Source of the DNA: Chloroflexota bacterium
Lineage (GTDB): Bacteria; Chloroflexota; Dehalococcoidia; JACPEP01
Assembly: GCA_016183425.1 (NCBI GenBank)
Contig: JACPEP010000052.1
Span: 1-37,120, forward strand
DNA length: 37,120 bases
Direction of reading: 5' to 3'
A program made the translations under genes and the position numbers. The notes below the pieces were generated by a model. The model saw only the letters and a program-made list of their open reading frames with translations, was not told the origin of the DNA and made no database searches. Of this stretch, positions 7,567 to 15,423 are shown piece after piece. Position 1 is the first letter of the stretch. Each line of letters begins with the position of its first letter.

Positions 7567-9402
7567 TCACAGGTGCTCTTTCACCCGCTGCGCCAGAGAA
7601 CGAGTCATACCCACCACCGCCGCCAACTCATCCAGGGAGGCCTCTTTAACGGCCTTCACCGAACCGAAACGCTGGATGAGGGCCCGCTTGCGTTTGGGCC
7701 CGATGCCCGGGATGCTATCCATCACCGACGCCATTCCCCGCCTCTGCCGCACCTTGAGATGATAGGACAGGGCGAAGCGGTGCGCCTCGTCCCTGACCCT
7801 CTGTACCAGGTACAGGGCCTGAGAGGTTCGGGGGAGGAGGATGGGCTCATCCACTCCCGGCACAAAAAGCTCTTCCCGTTCCTTGGCCAGCCCCGCCACC
7901 GGGATGAAGTCCACCTCCATCTCCGCCATCGCCTCTAAAACAGCATTGAGCTGGCCCCGGCCCCCGTCCACAATTAGCAGGTCGGGCATCATCTCCCAGA
8001 CCGAGGTTGCCTCCCCTTGGGCACCATTTTTGCCCCGACGAAAACGGCGGCGCAGCACCTCCTGGAGCATAGCATAGTCGTTGGCTCCCAAAACCGTCTT
8101 GATCCGAAAGCGACGATAATGGGTCGGCTTGGGCTGACCCTTCTCGAAGACCACCATGCTCCCCACCGCCGACGCACCCTGGATGTTGGAGATATCGTAG
8201 CACTCGATACGCTGGGGCAGTCGCGGAAGGCTAAGCTCCACTTGGAGCTCCTCTAGAGCCACCAGTGCCTTCTGATTATCGGCATGGCGTTTGAGGCGAA
8301 ACTGCTGCAGCGCCTCTTGAGCGTTAGCAGCCACCATCTCCAGAAGACGCCTCTTCTTCCCTCTCTGGGGCACGCGCAGAGATACCGGGCTGCCCCGCAA
8401 ACTGCGTAGCCACTCTGTCTCCGGCTCCTGGGGCAAGCAGGGAAGCAATATCTGGGGAGGTATAAAGGGCGCCGAAGTGTAGAACTGATTTAGAAAGCTG
8501 GCCACAATCTGGGGCAGCTCCTCCTCCTGGGTTCCTTCCAGCAGGAAGTGATCTCGCCCCACTACTTTGCCCCTACGAACGAAAAAGACCTCCCCACAGG
8601 CCTCGTCCCCTTCCCGAGCAAAGGCGATGACATCCTCGTCCTCCATACGAGTGGAGACTACCTTCTGCCCCTGAATGACCTTCTCCACCGACTGAATCTG
8701 GTCCCGAAGCCACGCCGCGCGCTCGAACTCTAGGCTCTCCGCCGCCCCCTTCATGCTGGCGCGAAGCTGGCGCAGCACCGCTTCCTGCCTCCCCTCCAAA
8801 AAGAGAATGAGCTGTTCTATAATCCGGCGATATTCCTCTTTAGTGACACCCCCCGTGCATGGAGCCACACACCGGCGAATATAGTACTCCAGGCAGGGGC
8901 GGCGGTACTGGCCATCGAAGAACTTGTTGCACGAGCAAAAGGGGAAAAGCTTTTTCACCAAATCCAGGGTGGTCCTCACCGAAGCGGCGCTGGCATAAGG
9001 GCCGAAGTAGCGGGCCCCCTCCCTCTCCAGGCGGCGGGTAATGTAAACCCGGGGCCAATCCTCTTGGACAGTGATCTTAAGGTACGGATAGTTCTTGTCA
9101 TCCCTGAGCCGCACATTGTAGCGAGGTTTGTGCCGCTTAATAAAGTTGCATTCCAGGATGAGAGCTTCCTGCTCCGAGTCGGTGATGATATACTCCAGGT
9201 CCACCACTCGAGCGAGCATCTTCTCCAGTTTTGGGGGCAAACCGGCGCCGAAATAGGACCGTACCCGATGCTTCAGACTGGCCGCCTTGCCCACATAAAG
9301 CACGTTCCCCTGACCATCTCGAAAAATGTACACCCCCGGCTTTTCAGGTAAGGACTTCAGCCGCTCGCCCAGGGCCAGGGGCTCCACAGCCAGATTTTGC
9401 AT
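7567..9402 (-). CDS. uvrC: UvrC, excinuclease ABC subunit C
   Basis: A full-length 611-residue UvrC, which makes both incisions in nucleotide excision repair with UvrA and UvrB. Visible parts are the N-terminal GIY-YIG nuclease (here GVY at 23-25 and YVG at 36-38, with R47), a cysteine cluster around CSCNKFFDGQYRRPCLEY and CVAPC, the UVR domain (EFERAAWLRDQIQSVEKV), the RNase H-like C-terminal nuclease domain (ECYDISNIQGASAVGSMVVF and LLIVDGGRGQL), and the terminal helix-hairpin-helix SIPGIGPKRKRALIQRFG. It is the first gene of a minus-strand group with two MFS transporters. The ATG at 9402 has no strong ribosome binding site. Confidence 0.97.
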   Translation of the reverse strand: MQNLAVEPLALGERLKSLPEKPGVYIFRDGQGNVLYVGKAASLKHRVRSYFGAGLPPKLEKMLARVVDLEYIITDSEQEALILECNFIKRHKPRYNVRLRDDKNYPYLKITVQEDWPRVYITRRLEREGARYFGPYASAASVRTTLDLVKKLFPFCSCNKFFDGQYRRPCLEYYIRRCVAPCTGGVTKEEYRRIIEQLILFLEGRQEAVLRQLRASMKGAAESLEFERAAWLRDQIQSVEKVIQGQKVVSTRMEDEDVIAFAREGDEACGEVFFVRRGKVVGRDHFLLEGTQEEELPQIVASFLNQFYTSAPFIPPQILLPCLPQEPETEWLRSLRGSPVSLRVPQRGKKRRLLEMVAANAQEALQQFRLKRHADNQKALVALEELQVELSLPRLPQRIECYDISNIQGASAVGSMVVFEKGQPKPTHYRRFRIKTVLGANDYAMLQEVLRRRFRRGKNGAQGEATSVWEMMPDLLIVDGGRGQLNAVLEAMAEMEVDFIPVAGLAKEREELFVPGVDEPILLPRTSQALYLVQRVRDEAHRFALSYHLKVRQRRGMASVMDSIPGIGPKRKRALIQRFGSVKAVKEASLDELAAVVGMTRSLAQRVKEHL

Positions 9403-9535
9403 CGTTCAATTATGCCTATAAACCCCTTCGGTCTCGTTTAATTCTACAATGCTACGCTAGCAGATGCAATCTGCATCCTCGTGAGGAGCGCTGACGCAAA
9501 AAGTAGCTATTACCACTAAATGCTGTTGCAAGCTA

Positions 9536-9565
9536 TTGCACAAAAATGCCCGGGTATGCTAATAT
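9536..9565 (+). promoter_or_regulatory. Sigma-70-like promoter before the ABM-like gene
   Basis: TTGCAC (9536-9541) and TAATAT (9560-9565) are separated by 18 bp. A transcript starting near 9572 would carry the strong ribosome binding site of the gene at 9601. Confidence 0.6.
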
Positions 9566-9600
9566 AGAGTAAAGACACTTTGCCCTAAAGGAGGTGGCGT

Positions 9601-9894
9601 ATGTACGGCACAGTAGCTCGAATACGTGTCAAGACCGGGCAGGAGTCCGTCTTGATCGCCAAGCTGCAGCAATGGAATAAAGAACGCAAACCCAAGGTTA
9701 AGGGTGCCATAGCCGGCTATTTATTCCGCCTTGACAGCGACCCTCAGGATATGATCATGGTAGCGGTTTTCCAAGACAAGGACACCTACCTCGCCAACGC
9801 CGATGACCCAGAGCAAGACCGATGGTATCGAGAGATGCGGCAGCACCTGGAGGCTGACCCCATCTGGCAGGATGGCGAGATTGTATCGACTTAA
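9601..9894 (+). CDS. Small ABM-like (dimeric alpha-beta barrel) protein
   Basis: A 97-residue soluble protein resembling the antibiotic-biosynthesis-monooxygenase/dimeric alpha-beta barrel superfamily. Visible features are a first strand YGTVARIRVKTGQ, a helix, then GYLFRLDSDPQDMIMVAVFQDKDTYLANADDPEQDRWYREM. Members range from monooxygenases to stress-related or haem-binding proteins and function cannot be set from sequence alone. The ATG has a near-perfect AAAGGAGGTG site and an upstream promoter, suggesting good expression. It precedes a Fur-family gene by 55 bp and may be transcribed with it. Confidence 0.72.
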   Translation: MYGTVARIRVKTGQESVLIAKLQQWNKERKPKVKGAIAGYLFRLDSDPQDMIMVAVFQDKDTYLANADDPEQDRWYREMRQHLEADPIWQDGEIVST

Positions 9895-9949
9895 GGCCTC
9901 CTTCTTGCTTGGTTTACTTTAGATCGCCTTTCGGACAATTGGTAAGAGT

Positions 9950-10414
9950 ATGGCAGTCACTGAAAGCGCTTCTACGAATAATCAACCCCATGTAGAGCCA
10001 GAGATGGAAGAGGCCATGACCATTCTCCATCAGAAGGGCAATCGGATAACGCCTCAGCGGGTTATGATCATAGAGGCCGTGTTAAAAGGCGATGGACACC
10101 TCACCGCCGAGGGGATATACCGCCGCGTCAGCGCCCGCTACCCTCAGGTGGACATCTCCACCATCTACCGCACCTTGATTCTATTAAAAGAGGCGAGCCT
10201 GGTTACCGAGACCGACCTGGGGGGTGGCCGCATGGAGTATCACTGGCGGAAGAAGAGCCACCACCACCACCTGGTCTGTGAAGGGTGCGGGCAGGTATTG
10301 AACCTGGGGGAGGAAGAGGTACAGCTTCTGCATGACCGCCTGCTGGAAAAATACGACTTTGAAGCCAGCCTCACCCATCTCGCCATCTTTGGGCGTTGCG
10401 CTAAGTGTCGCTAG
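9950..10414 (+). CDS. Fur-family metal-responsive regulator
   Basis: A 154-residue Fur-superfamily transcription regulator. It has the winged-helix segment (NRITPQRVMIIEAVL, then DISTIYRTLILLKEASLV), a metal-site histidine run HHHH at 104-107, and two structural zinc CxxC motifs: CEGC at 110-113 and CAKC at 150-153. An extra N-terminal tail of about 18 residues precedes the DNA-binding domain. Fur, Zur, Nur and PerR cannot be separated by eye. The next gene, 18 bp downstream, is a nickel/cobalt-type permease, so nickel or zinc sensing is a reasonable inference. The ribosome binding site is weak. Confidence 0.9.
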   Translation: MAVTESASTNNQPHVEPEMEEAMTILHQKGNRITPQRVMIIEAVLKGDGHLTAEGIYRRVSARYPQVDISTIYRTLILLKEASLVTETDLGGGRMEYHWRKKSHHHHLVCEGCGQVLNLGEEEVQLLHDRLLEKYDFEASLTHLAIFGRCAKCR

Positions 10415-10432
10415 AAAGAGGGAGGTTGTTCT

Positions 10433-11149
10433 ATGGAACTGTCACTTTTTTCTATCATTGCCTTGGGCTTCATATTGGGCATAAAGCACGCCACTGATAC
10501 TGACCATGTGGTGGCCGTCTCCACCATCGTAAGCGAGTATCGCAACCCCCTGAAGGCAGGAATGGTGGGAGTATCCTGGGCACTGGGCCACGGCTTTACC
10601 TTGTATATAATCGGGATAGGGGTGCTGCTTCTCCGCCTTACTATTCCTGAAGGGCTAGCCCACTGGATGGAGTTTGCCGTCGGCATCTGGCTGGTGGTCC
10701 TGGGAGCATGGATTCTCAAAGACCTCTTTTTCAACCTTGTCCTCAACAAGCTGCACCTTCATGCCCACAGCCACTCCTCAGGCGCGACTCACAGCCACAT
10801 TCATCCAGCGGATACCGGACATGAACACCAGCATGTTCCGTCCCTCGTCTTACGTCCCCGCTCCATCGTCACCGGCATCATCCACGGTCTGGCCGGAAGC
10901 GCCGCCCTCATGTTACTTGTTCTAGCCTCCATTCGCTCCCCTTGGGAGGGCCTCCTCTACATCCTGATCTTTGACCTGGGCACCATTCTAGGAATGCTGG
11001 CCATCAGTACCATCATCAGCCTTCCCTTTACCTTTACTGCCCGCCGCTTCTCCCACCTCAACGATGGCATAAAGGTTTTGGCCAGCGTGGTAAGCATCTC
11101 CCTGGGCATCCTCATCATGGTGGAGCTGGGCCTGCCCCTGGCTACGTAA
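10433..11149 (+). CDS. Nickel/cobalt permease-like protein with His-rich loop
   Basis: A 238-residue membrane protein of the NiCoT/UreH/RcnA-like group. The first helix carries GIKHATDTDHVVAVSTI, the H-x4-D-H type metal motif (residues 19-25). A second motif, GIIHGLAGSAALMLL, follows the central loop. That loop (108-134) contains ten histidines and is likely a metal-binding buffer. About six membrane segments are visible. Direction is uncertain: NiCoT and UreH proteins import nickel, while RcnA exports nickel/cobalt and also has a His-rich loop. A GGGAGG ribosome binding site precedes the ATG. The adjacent Fur-family gene is the probable regulator. Confidence 0.82.
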   Translation: MELSLFSIIALGFILGIKHATDTDHVVAVSTIVSEYRNPLKAGMVGVSWALGHGFTLYIIGIGVLLLRLTIPEGLAHWMEFAVGIWLVVLGAWILKDLFFNLVLNKLHLHAHSHSSGATHSHIHPADTGHEHQHVPSLVLRPRSIVTGIIHGLAGSAALMLLVLASIRSPWEGLLYILIFDLGTILGMLAISTIISLPFTFTARRFSHLNDGIKVLASVVSISLGILIMVELGLPLAT

Positions 11150-11223
11150 ACCCCAAAAAGGGAATGACCACCTAACGACAAAGAGTTAGCAGGGACACCT
11201 TACAATGTTCTTAGAGAGAGTGA

Positions 11224-11616
11224 TTAGCCCTGCTGATACAGCACTAGATCCGGGATGCGAAAGAAGTGCTGGTCCCGGCTTACCAAAGTTAGGCCGTAGG
11301 CAAGGGCGGTCGCGGCGATCCAGAGGTCGTTGTCAGGTAGAAGCTGTCCTTCAGAGCGAAGGTGCACCCTGATTCTGGCATAGCGCCGGACAACGTCGAT
11401 GTCTGGGGGAATAAGGTCAAGGGCGTTGGTGAACCCTTCAAACTGGCCGAGGCGATGGTCGCCCAGGCCGCCTACCAGAAGACCCTCGTAAATCTCGCCC
11501 CAGGCGATGATGCTCAGGGCAATGCCCTCATCGGCAAGTTCAGTGACCAGATCGACCGCCTCTTTTCTGCCGTTCAGAAAGCTTATTGCCCAGTCGGCGT
11601 CCAGGAGATACTTCAT
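11224..11616 (-). CDS. PIN-domain toxin, VapC-like
   Basis: A 130-residue PIN-domain protein, probably the RNase toxin of a VapBC-type pair. Candidate active-site residues are D6 (LLDADW), E41 (WGEIYEG), D97 (DNDLWIAATA) and D115 (SRDQHF), in the standard order. Its start overlaps the 3' end of the upstream helix-turn-helix gene by 4 bp (ATGA), the usual antitoxin-first coupling. It converges with the permease gene about 75 bp away. The RNA target is not known. Confidence 0.88.
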   Translation of the reverse strand: MKYLLDADWAISFLNGRKEAVDLVTELADEGIALSIIAWGEIYEGLLVGGLGDHRLGQFEGFTNALDLIPPDIDVVRRYARIRVHLRSEGQLLPDNDLWIAATALAYGLTLVSRDQHFFRIPDLVLYQQG

Positions 11617-12032
11617 GGTCTGGTGGGAGAACTTGCCGGAGCCTCATGCCGAGCTTTGTACAGGTCATCGATCATCCTCTCTACGTCCAAATCCTTCCAG
11701 ACCCCAGCAAAGGATAGAAGCTCCTTCTTTAGACGCCTGCTTTTCGGTTCGGCGGATAATACCTTTGGCCTGTCCGTTTCTTTGTCCATAATCACCTCCT
11801 TACGGGCAGGCGTAATGACTCTGTCCAGATCCTCCTTTTTGATGCGAATATTCCTTGGTCCCACTCGATATGCTGGCAGTCTCTCGGCTTCAATCCAACG
11901 CCAAACTGTCGAGGGACTGACCTCAAGAAGCCGCGCCGCCTCTGACACAGTGCAGTACTGGCTGTCGTTACCTTTTCTCATGCCCACCGACTCATCCTCA
12001 AGGTCTTTGCTATAGATTAGCACTTGTTGCAT
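11613..12032 (-). CDS. Helix-turn-helix antitoxin partner of the PIN toxin
   Basis: A protein of up to 139 residues with an excisionase/MerR-type helix-turn-helix at about 27-70 (CTVSEAARLLEVSPSTVWRWIEAERLPAYRVG, then IKKEDLDRVI). A charged C-terminal region (100-139) probably binds the toxin. The start is uncertain: the ATG at 12032 has no ribosome binding site and lies within a possible promoter, while the in-frame ATG at 11981 (MRKGND) would follow that promoter by a normal leader. The gene overlaps the PIN toxin by 4 bp and probably represses its own promoter. Confidence 0.8.
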   Translation of the reverse strand: MQQVLIYSKDLEDESVGMRKGNDSQYCTVSEAARLLEVSPSTVWRWIEAERLPAYRVGPRNIRIKKEDLDRVITPARKEVIMDKETDRPKVLSAEPKSRRLKKELLSFAGVWKDLDVERMIDDLYKARHEAPASSPTRP

Positions 12033-12043
12033 TTATTGTCAAA
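12014..12043 (-). promoter_or_regulatory. Possible promoter of the PIN-toxin pair
   Basis: On the minus strand, a perfect TTGACA (12038-12043) is followed after about 18 bp by a weak TAATCT (12014-12019). If used, translation must start at the ATG at 11981 rather than 12032. Confidence 0.4.
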
Positions 12044-12258
12044 GCTTCAAATTTTGCCTTTCCCATTCCCCCTCTTTGCCTTTTTACCCTCGCCACGCCC
12101 TTGACTGGCAGATGGCAGAGGTCTACAATTCTCATGCTACTCAAAGTCCGCTGTCTCCCCCTTTGCCCGGATCGTAAGAGAGCGCGACAGATAGAGAAAA
12201 GAGAGAAGGAAGGTAAGTCTAGGCCCGAGCAAATTGGGAGACCCCGCGTAAGGTCTAT

Positions 12259-13587
12259 ATGGACTCACTTAGAAGAATGCCTCCCGACACTTCGCCACCG
12301 TCCGATCCCCATGTCGCCACCCCCGAGCCGCGGCGCCAAGCCATTTCGCTGAAGGGTGCTTTCCGCGCCCTTCAGCACCACAACTACCGACTACTCTGGT
12401 TTGGCACCCTCGTTTCCAGCTCCGGCGATTGGATGGATCAGATCGCCTTCAACTGGCTCGTCTACTCCCTCACCGGCTCTGCTATCTATCTCGGCCTGGT
12501 GAATCTCTGCCGCATGGTCCCCGTTCTCGCCTTGACCCTTTTCGGGGGCGTGGTCGCCGACCGAGTGGAGCGACGGCGACTCATGTTCACCACCCAGTCC
12601 GCAGCCATGCTGATGGCCTTCATTTTGGCAACCCTAGTCGTCACCAACCTGGTGCAAGTATGGGTAGTATTCGTGATCGCCTTCGGCCGGGGCGTCATGA
12701 TGTCCTTCAACCAGCCGGCCCGCCAGTCTCTGCTCTCAGAGCTCGTACCCACACAGGACCTGTCCAACGCCATTGCCCTTCACGCCGCTACCCTCAACCT
12801 TACCCGCATAATAGGGCCGGCTATAGGCGGCTTGCTTCTCGCTACCGTAGGTGTAGCGGGAGCATTCTACCTCAATGCCGCCAGCTTTCTCGCTGTGCTC
12901 TATAGCTTGGCGATGATGCGCCTCGACGAGCGCCTGACCAAGAGGCTCCCCAATAGCGTCCTCGCTGATCTTGTGGATGGCTTGCGTTACCTGTATTCGA
13001 GGCCGCAGCTCCGCACCATTGTCCTGTTGGCCTTGCTGCCCCTGACGTTCGCAACTCCGTACCAGACGATGCTCGCCGTCTTCGCAAAGGATGTGCTGAA
13101 AGTCGGGGGCGGCGGTCTGGGACTCCTCAGTGCCTCCTCCGGCATCGGGGCCGTGCTGGGCGCTATGTCCATCGCCTCCATACGCTCGGATGCACGTCTA
13201 GGCCGGCTGATGCTGATAGGAATGGCATCCTTAGGCCTGTCTCTCGTTGCCTTCTCCCTATCCCCTTGGCTATGGCTGTCTTTGCCATTGTTAGCAGGGG
13301 TTGGCCTGAGCATGCAGGTCTATCAAACCATCAATAGAACGCTGGTCCAATTGAACGTGGCTCAGGAATATCGGGGCCGGATCTTAAGCTTCATGTATCT
13401 AGACCGGGGCATGGTCCCCTTGGGCACCCTCCTCGCTGGCTTCGGCACGGCTACCCTCGGCCCGCAGATCGCTGTAGGCGGCATGGCTGCCTTGCTGCTG
13501 GTGACAACAGTTCTGGCCACCTACTTCATCCCCTCTATCGGCAATCTGTCCGGGATGACTGGAGAGACAGACCAAAGCCTTGTCTAA
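12259..13587 (+). CDS. MFS exporter (EntS/drug-efflux-like)
   Basis: A 442-residue MFS protein of the enterobactin-exporter/macrolide-efflux type. The signature FRALQHHNYRLLWFGTLVSSSGDWMDQIAFNWLVYSLTGS starts near residue 34. It is followed by GGVVADRVERRRLM, FGRGVMMSFNQPARQSLLSELVP and RIIGPAIGGLL. It likely exports a small hydrophobic compound or siderophore; the cargo is unknown. About 30 polar residues precede the first helix. The ATG is preceded by a modest AAGG site; the in-frame ATG seven codons later is an alternative. No partner genes adjoin it on this strand. Confidence 0.86.
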   Translation: MDSLRRMPPDTSPPSDPHVATPEPRRQAISLKGAFRALQHHNYRLLWFGTLVSSSGDWMDQIAFNWLVYSLTGSAIYLGLVNLCRMVPVLALTLFGGVVADRVERRRLMFTTQSAAMLMAFILATLVVTNLVQVWVVFVIAFGRGVMMSFNQPARQSLLSELVPTQDLSNAIALHAATLNLTRIIGPAIGGLLLATVGVAGAFYLNAASFLAVLYSLAMMRLDERLTKRLPNSVLADLVDGLRYLYSRPQLRTIVLLALLPLTFATPYQTMLAVFAKDVLKVGGGGLGLLSASSGIGAVLGAMSIASIRSDARLGRLMLIGMASLGLSLVAFSLSPWLWLSLPLLAGVGLSMQVYQTINRTLVQLNVAQEYRGRILSFMYLDRGMVPLGTLLAGFGTATLGPQIAVGGMAALLLVTTVLATYFIPSIGNLSGMTGETDQSLV

Positions 13588-13732
13588 GCAGACATCGGCC
13601 TTTCCCGATTCCGTGATGGATGGCCTGGAAGCAGCGTCTTCCCAAAGGGAGGCCGGTGATGTAGTATAACAGTTAAATATAACAAGGGAACGGCGGGAAC
13701 GGTAAGATTCACCGAAGAGGAGGAATCAAACG

Positions 13733-15325
13733 GTGGAGAAATCAAACTATTGGAACGACATTCTATCGCGGCGCATAGGGCGGCGGAGCGTCCTGAAGGG
13801 AGCGATAGCTCTGGCTGGCCTGGGACTGGTAGCCTGCGCCCCAGCCGCCGGACCCGGTGCGCCAGCGGGCAAGGCCCTGACCAAGCTCACCTTCGCCTCC
13901 CCAGATGAAAATGGCAACCTGGATACCCACCTGGACACCGGCGGAGCCGGAGGCATCGTCTACCCCAACATCTACGACGCCCTCACCTACCGTGCAAAAA
14001 ACAACTCCCCCACTCTGACACCTCAGTTGGCCTTGAGTTGGGAGGCCCCTGACGCCACCACCTGGATCTTCAAGCTCAGAAAAGGCGTCACCTTCCACAA
14101 CGGAGAGCCCTTCAACGCCCAGGTGGTCAAGTTCAACCTAGAGCGCCTGAAAGACCCCGAATCCAAATCCCGGTGGGTGAGTGAATACGCAGGGATAAGC
14201 CAAGTGGAGGTGGTGGACGACTACACCGTCAAGGTGGTCAGCAAAAACCCGGACCCCCTCCTTATCAACAAGCTCCCCGGGTCCCGCATCGTCGCCATGA
14301 AAATCATCCAGGAGAAGGGCCAAAACGCCCTGGCTGCCAACCCCATTGGCACCGGCCCATACCAGTTCGTCCAGTGGAAGAAGGATGACTTCCAGGAATA
14401 CAAGGCCAACGAGAGCTACTGGCGGGTGAAGCCCCATATCGGCACCTTCATCTATCGCCCCATCCCAGAAGAGGTGAGCCGGGGGGCCGCCGTAAAGTCG
14501 GGACAGGCGGACCTCACCTACGCCCTCAGCGTTGACAGCGAGGCAGAGCTGAAACGGGAGCCCAACATCGGCATGTCCAAGGCCCCCAGCAACAGCCTGA
14601 GTCACTTCGGCTTCGGCTACCTGGAGGATAGCCCCCTCAAAGATAAGCGGGTGAGACAGGCCATCAACTACGCCGTGAACTGGGACAGCATCATCAAGAA
14701 CCTCTTCCTGGGCAACGCGGTGAAGATGCCCTCCGCAGTGCCCGCCACCTTCGGCGGCGCCAACCCGAACCAGAAACCCTACCCCTATGACCTCAAGAAA
14801 GCCAAAGACCTCCTGGCCGCCGCCGGCTACTCCAAAGGCTTCGAGATGGACTTCAACTACCACGCCGACTTCGCCAAGGCCAAGGAGCTCTTCCAGGCCG
14901 TCCAGTCCGACCTCCAGACAGTGGGTATTAAGACCAACTTCAAGGTGTTCAAAGATTCTGCCTACCAGCGGGAGCAGTTCACAGCCAAGAAGGGGCCCCT
15001 GGGCATAACCTACTTCGGAAGGGTGGGGCGCATGCTTCACGCCTATGAGATAGTGGCCCGCAATCTCCACTCCAAGGGAAGCTCCAACTATTTCTCCTAT
15101 AGCAACCCGGACATGGACCGCCTCATTGATAAGGCTACCATCGCCACCAGCGTGGAGGCCGCCCAGAAGGCCTGGGCGGAGACCCTGGACTTCGCCAAAG
15201 AGGAGGCGGTATGGCTCTTCGGCTTCCAAGAGGTGGATATCTACGCCTTCGACAAGCGCAAGCTGTCCATCGACGCCAGCGAGGCCAAATGGACTCAGTG
15301 GATGTTGAACGTTAAGGTGGTATAG
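13733..15325 (+). CDS. Tat-exported lipoprotein, family 5 solute-binding protein
   Basis: A 530-residue substrate-binding protein of the peptide/nickel ABC-transporter family 5. The N-terminus has a twin-arginine motif GRRSVLKG (R17-R18), a hydrophobic stretch and a lipobox LVAC (C35), so it is probably folded before export and anchored on the outer face of the membrane. Family segments include WEAPDATTWIFKLRKGVTFHNGEPFNAQVVKFNLERL and GTGPYQFVQWKKDDF, then DKRVRQAINYAVNWDSI. It starts at GTG with a GAGGAGG site. No permease or ATPase genes are adjacent; instead it is followed by a hairpin and a molybdenum hydroxylase gene, an arrangement repeated downstream. Ligands of the family include peptides, opines, glutathione and nickel complexes. 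Confidence 0.92.
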   Translation: MEKSNYWNDILSRRIGRRSVLKGAIALAGLGLVACAPAAGPGAPAGKALTKLTFASPDENGNLDTHLDTGGAGGIVYPNIYDALTYRAKNNSPTLTPQLALSWEAPDATTWIFKLRKGVTFHNGEPFNAQVVKFNLERLKDPESKSRWVSEYAGISQVEVVDDYTVKVVSKNPDPLLINKLPGSRIVAMKIIQEKGQNALAANPIGTGPYQFVQWKKDDFQEYKANESYWRVKPHIGTFIYRPIPEEVSRGAAVKSGQADLTYALSVDSEAELKREPNIGMSKAPSNSLSHFGFGYLEDSPLKDKRVRQAINYAVNWDSIIKNLFLGNAVKMPSAVPATFGGANPNQKPYPYDLKKAKDLLAAAGYSKGFEMDFNYHADFAKAKELFQAVQSDLQTVGIKTNFKVFKDSAYQREQFTAKKGPLGITYFGRVGRMLHAYEIVARNLHSKGSSNYFSYSNPDMDRLIDKATIATSVEAAQKAWAETLDFAKEEAVWLFGFQEVDIYAFDKRKLSIDASEAKWTQWMLNVKVV

Positions 15326-15353
15326 GTATCCCCACCACCAGAGGAGACCAAAG

Positions 15354-15385
15354 GCCCTGGCCCCCGCCAAGGCGGGGGCCAGGGC
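15354..15385 (+). terminator. Long hairpin between the binding protein and hydroxylase genes (module 1)
   Basis: The arms at 15354-15368 and 15371-15385 form a perfect 15-bp stem around a two-base AA spacer. There is no run of T after it, so it may be an attenuator or mRNA-processing hairpin rather than a classical terminator. A matching hairpin with changed but still pairing outer bases lies at 19971-20002. Confidence 0.7.
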
Positions 15386-15423
15386 TCAACCTTTATCCTA
15401 TATCCTAGCTGAGGAAGGAAACC

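Noticed and set aside
14138-15370. Long open frame antisense to the first solute-binding protein gene
   Set aside because: It is a shadow produced by the GC-rich third codon positions of the real gene. The opposite strand has a complete family match, signal peptide and ribosome binding site.
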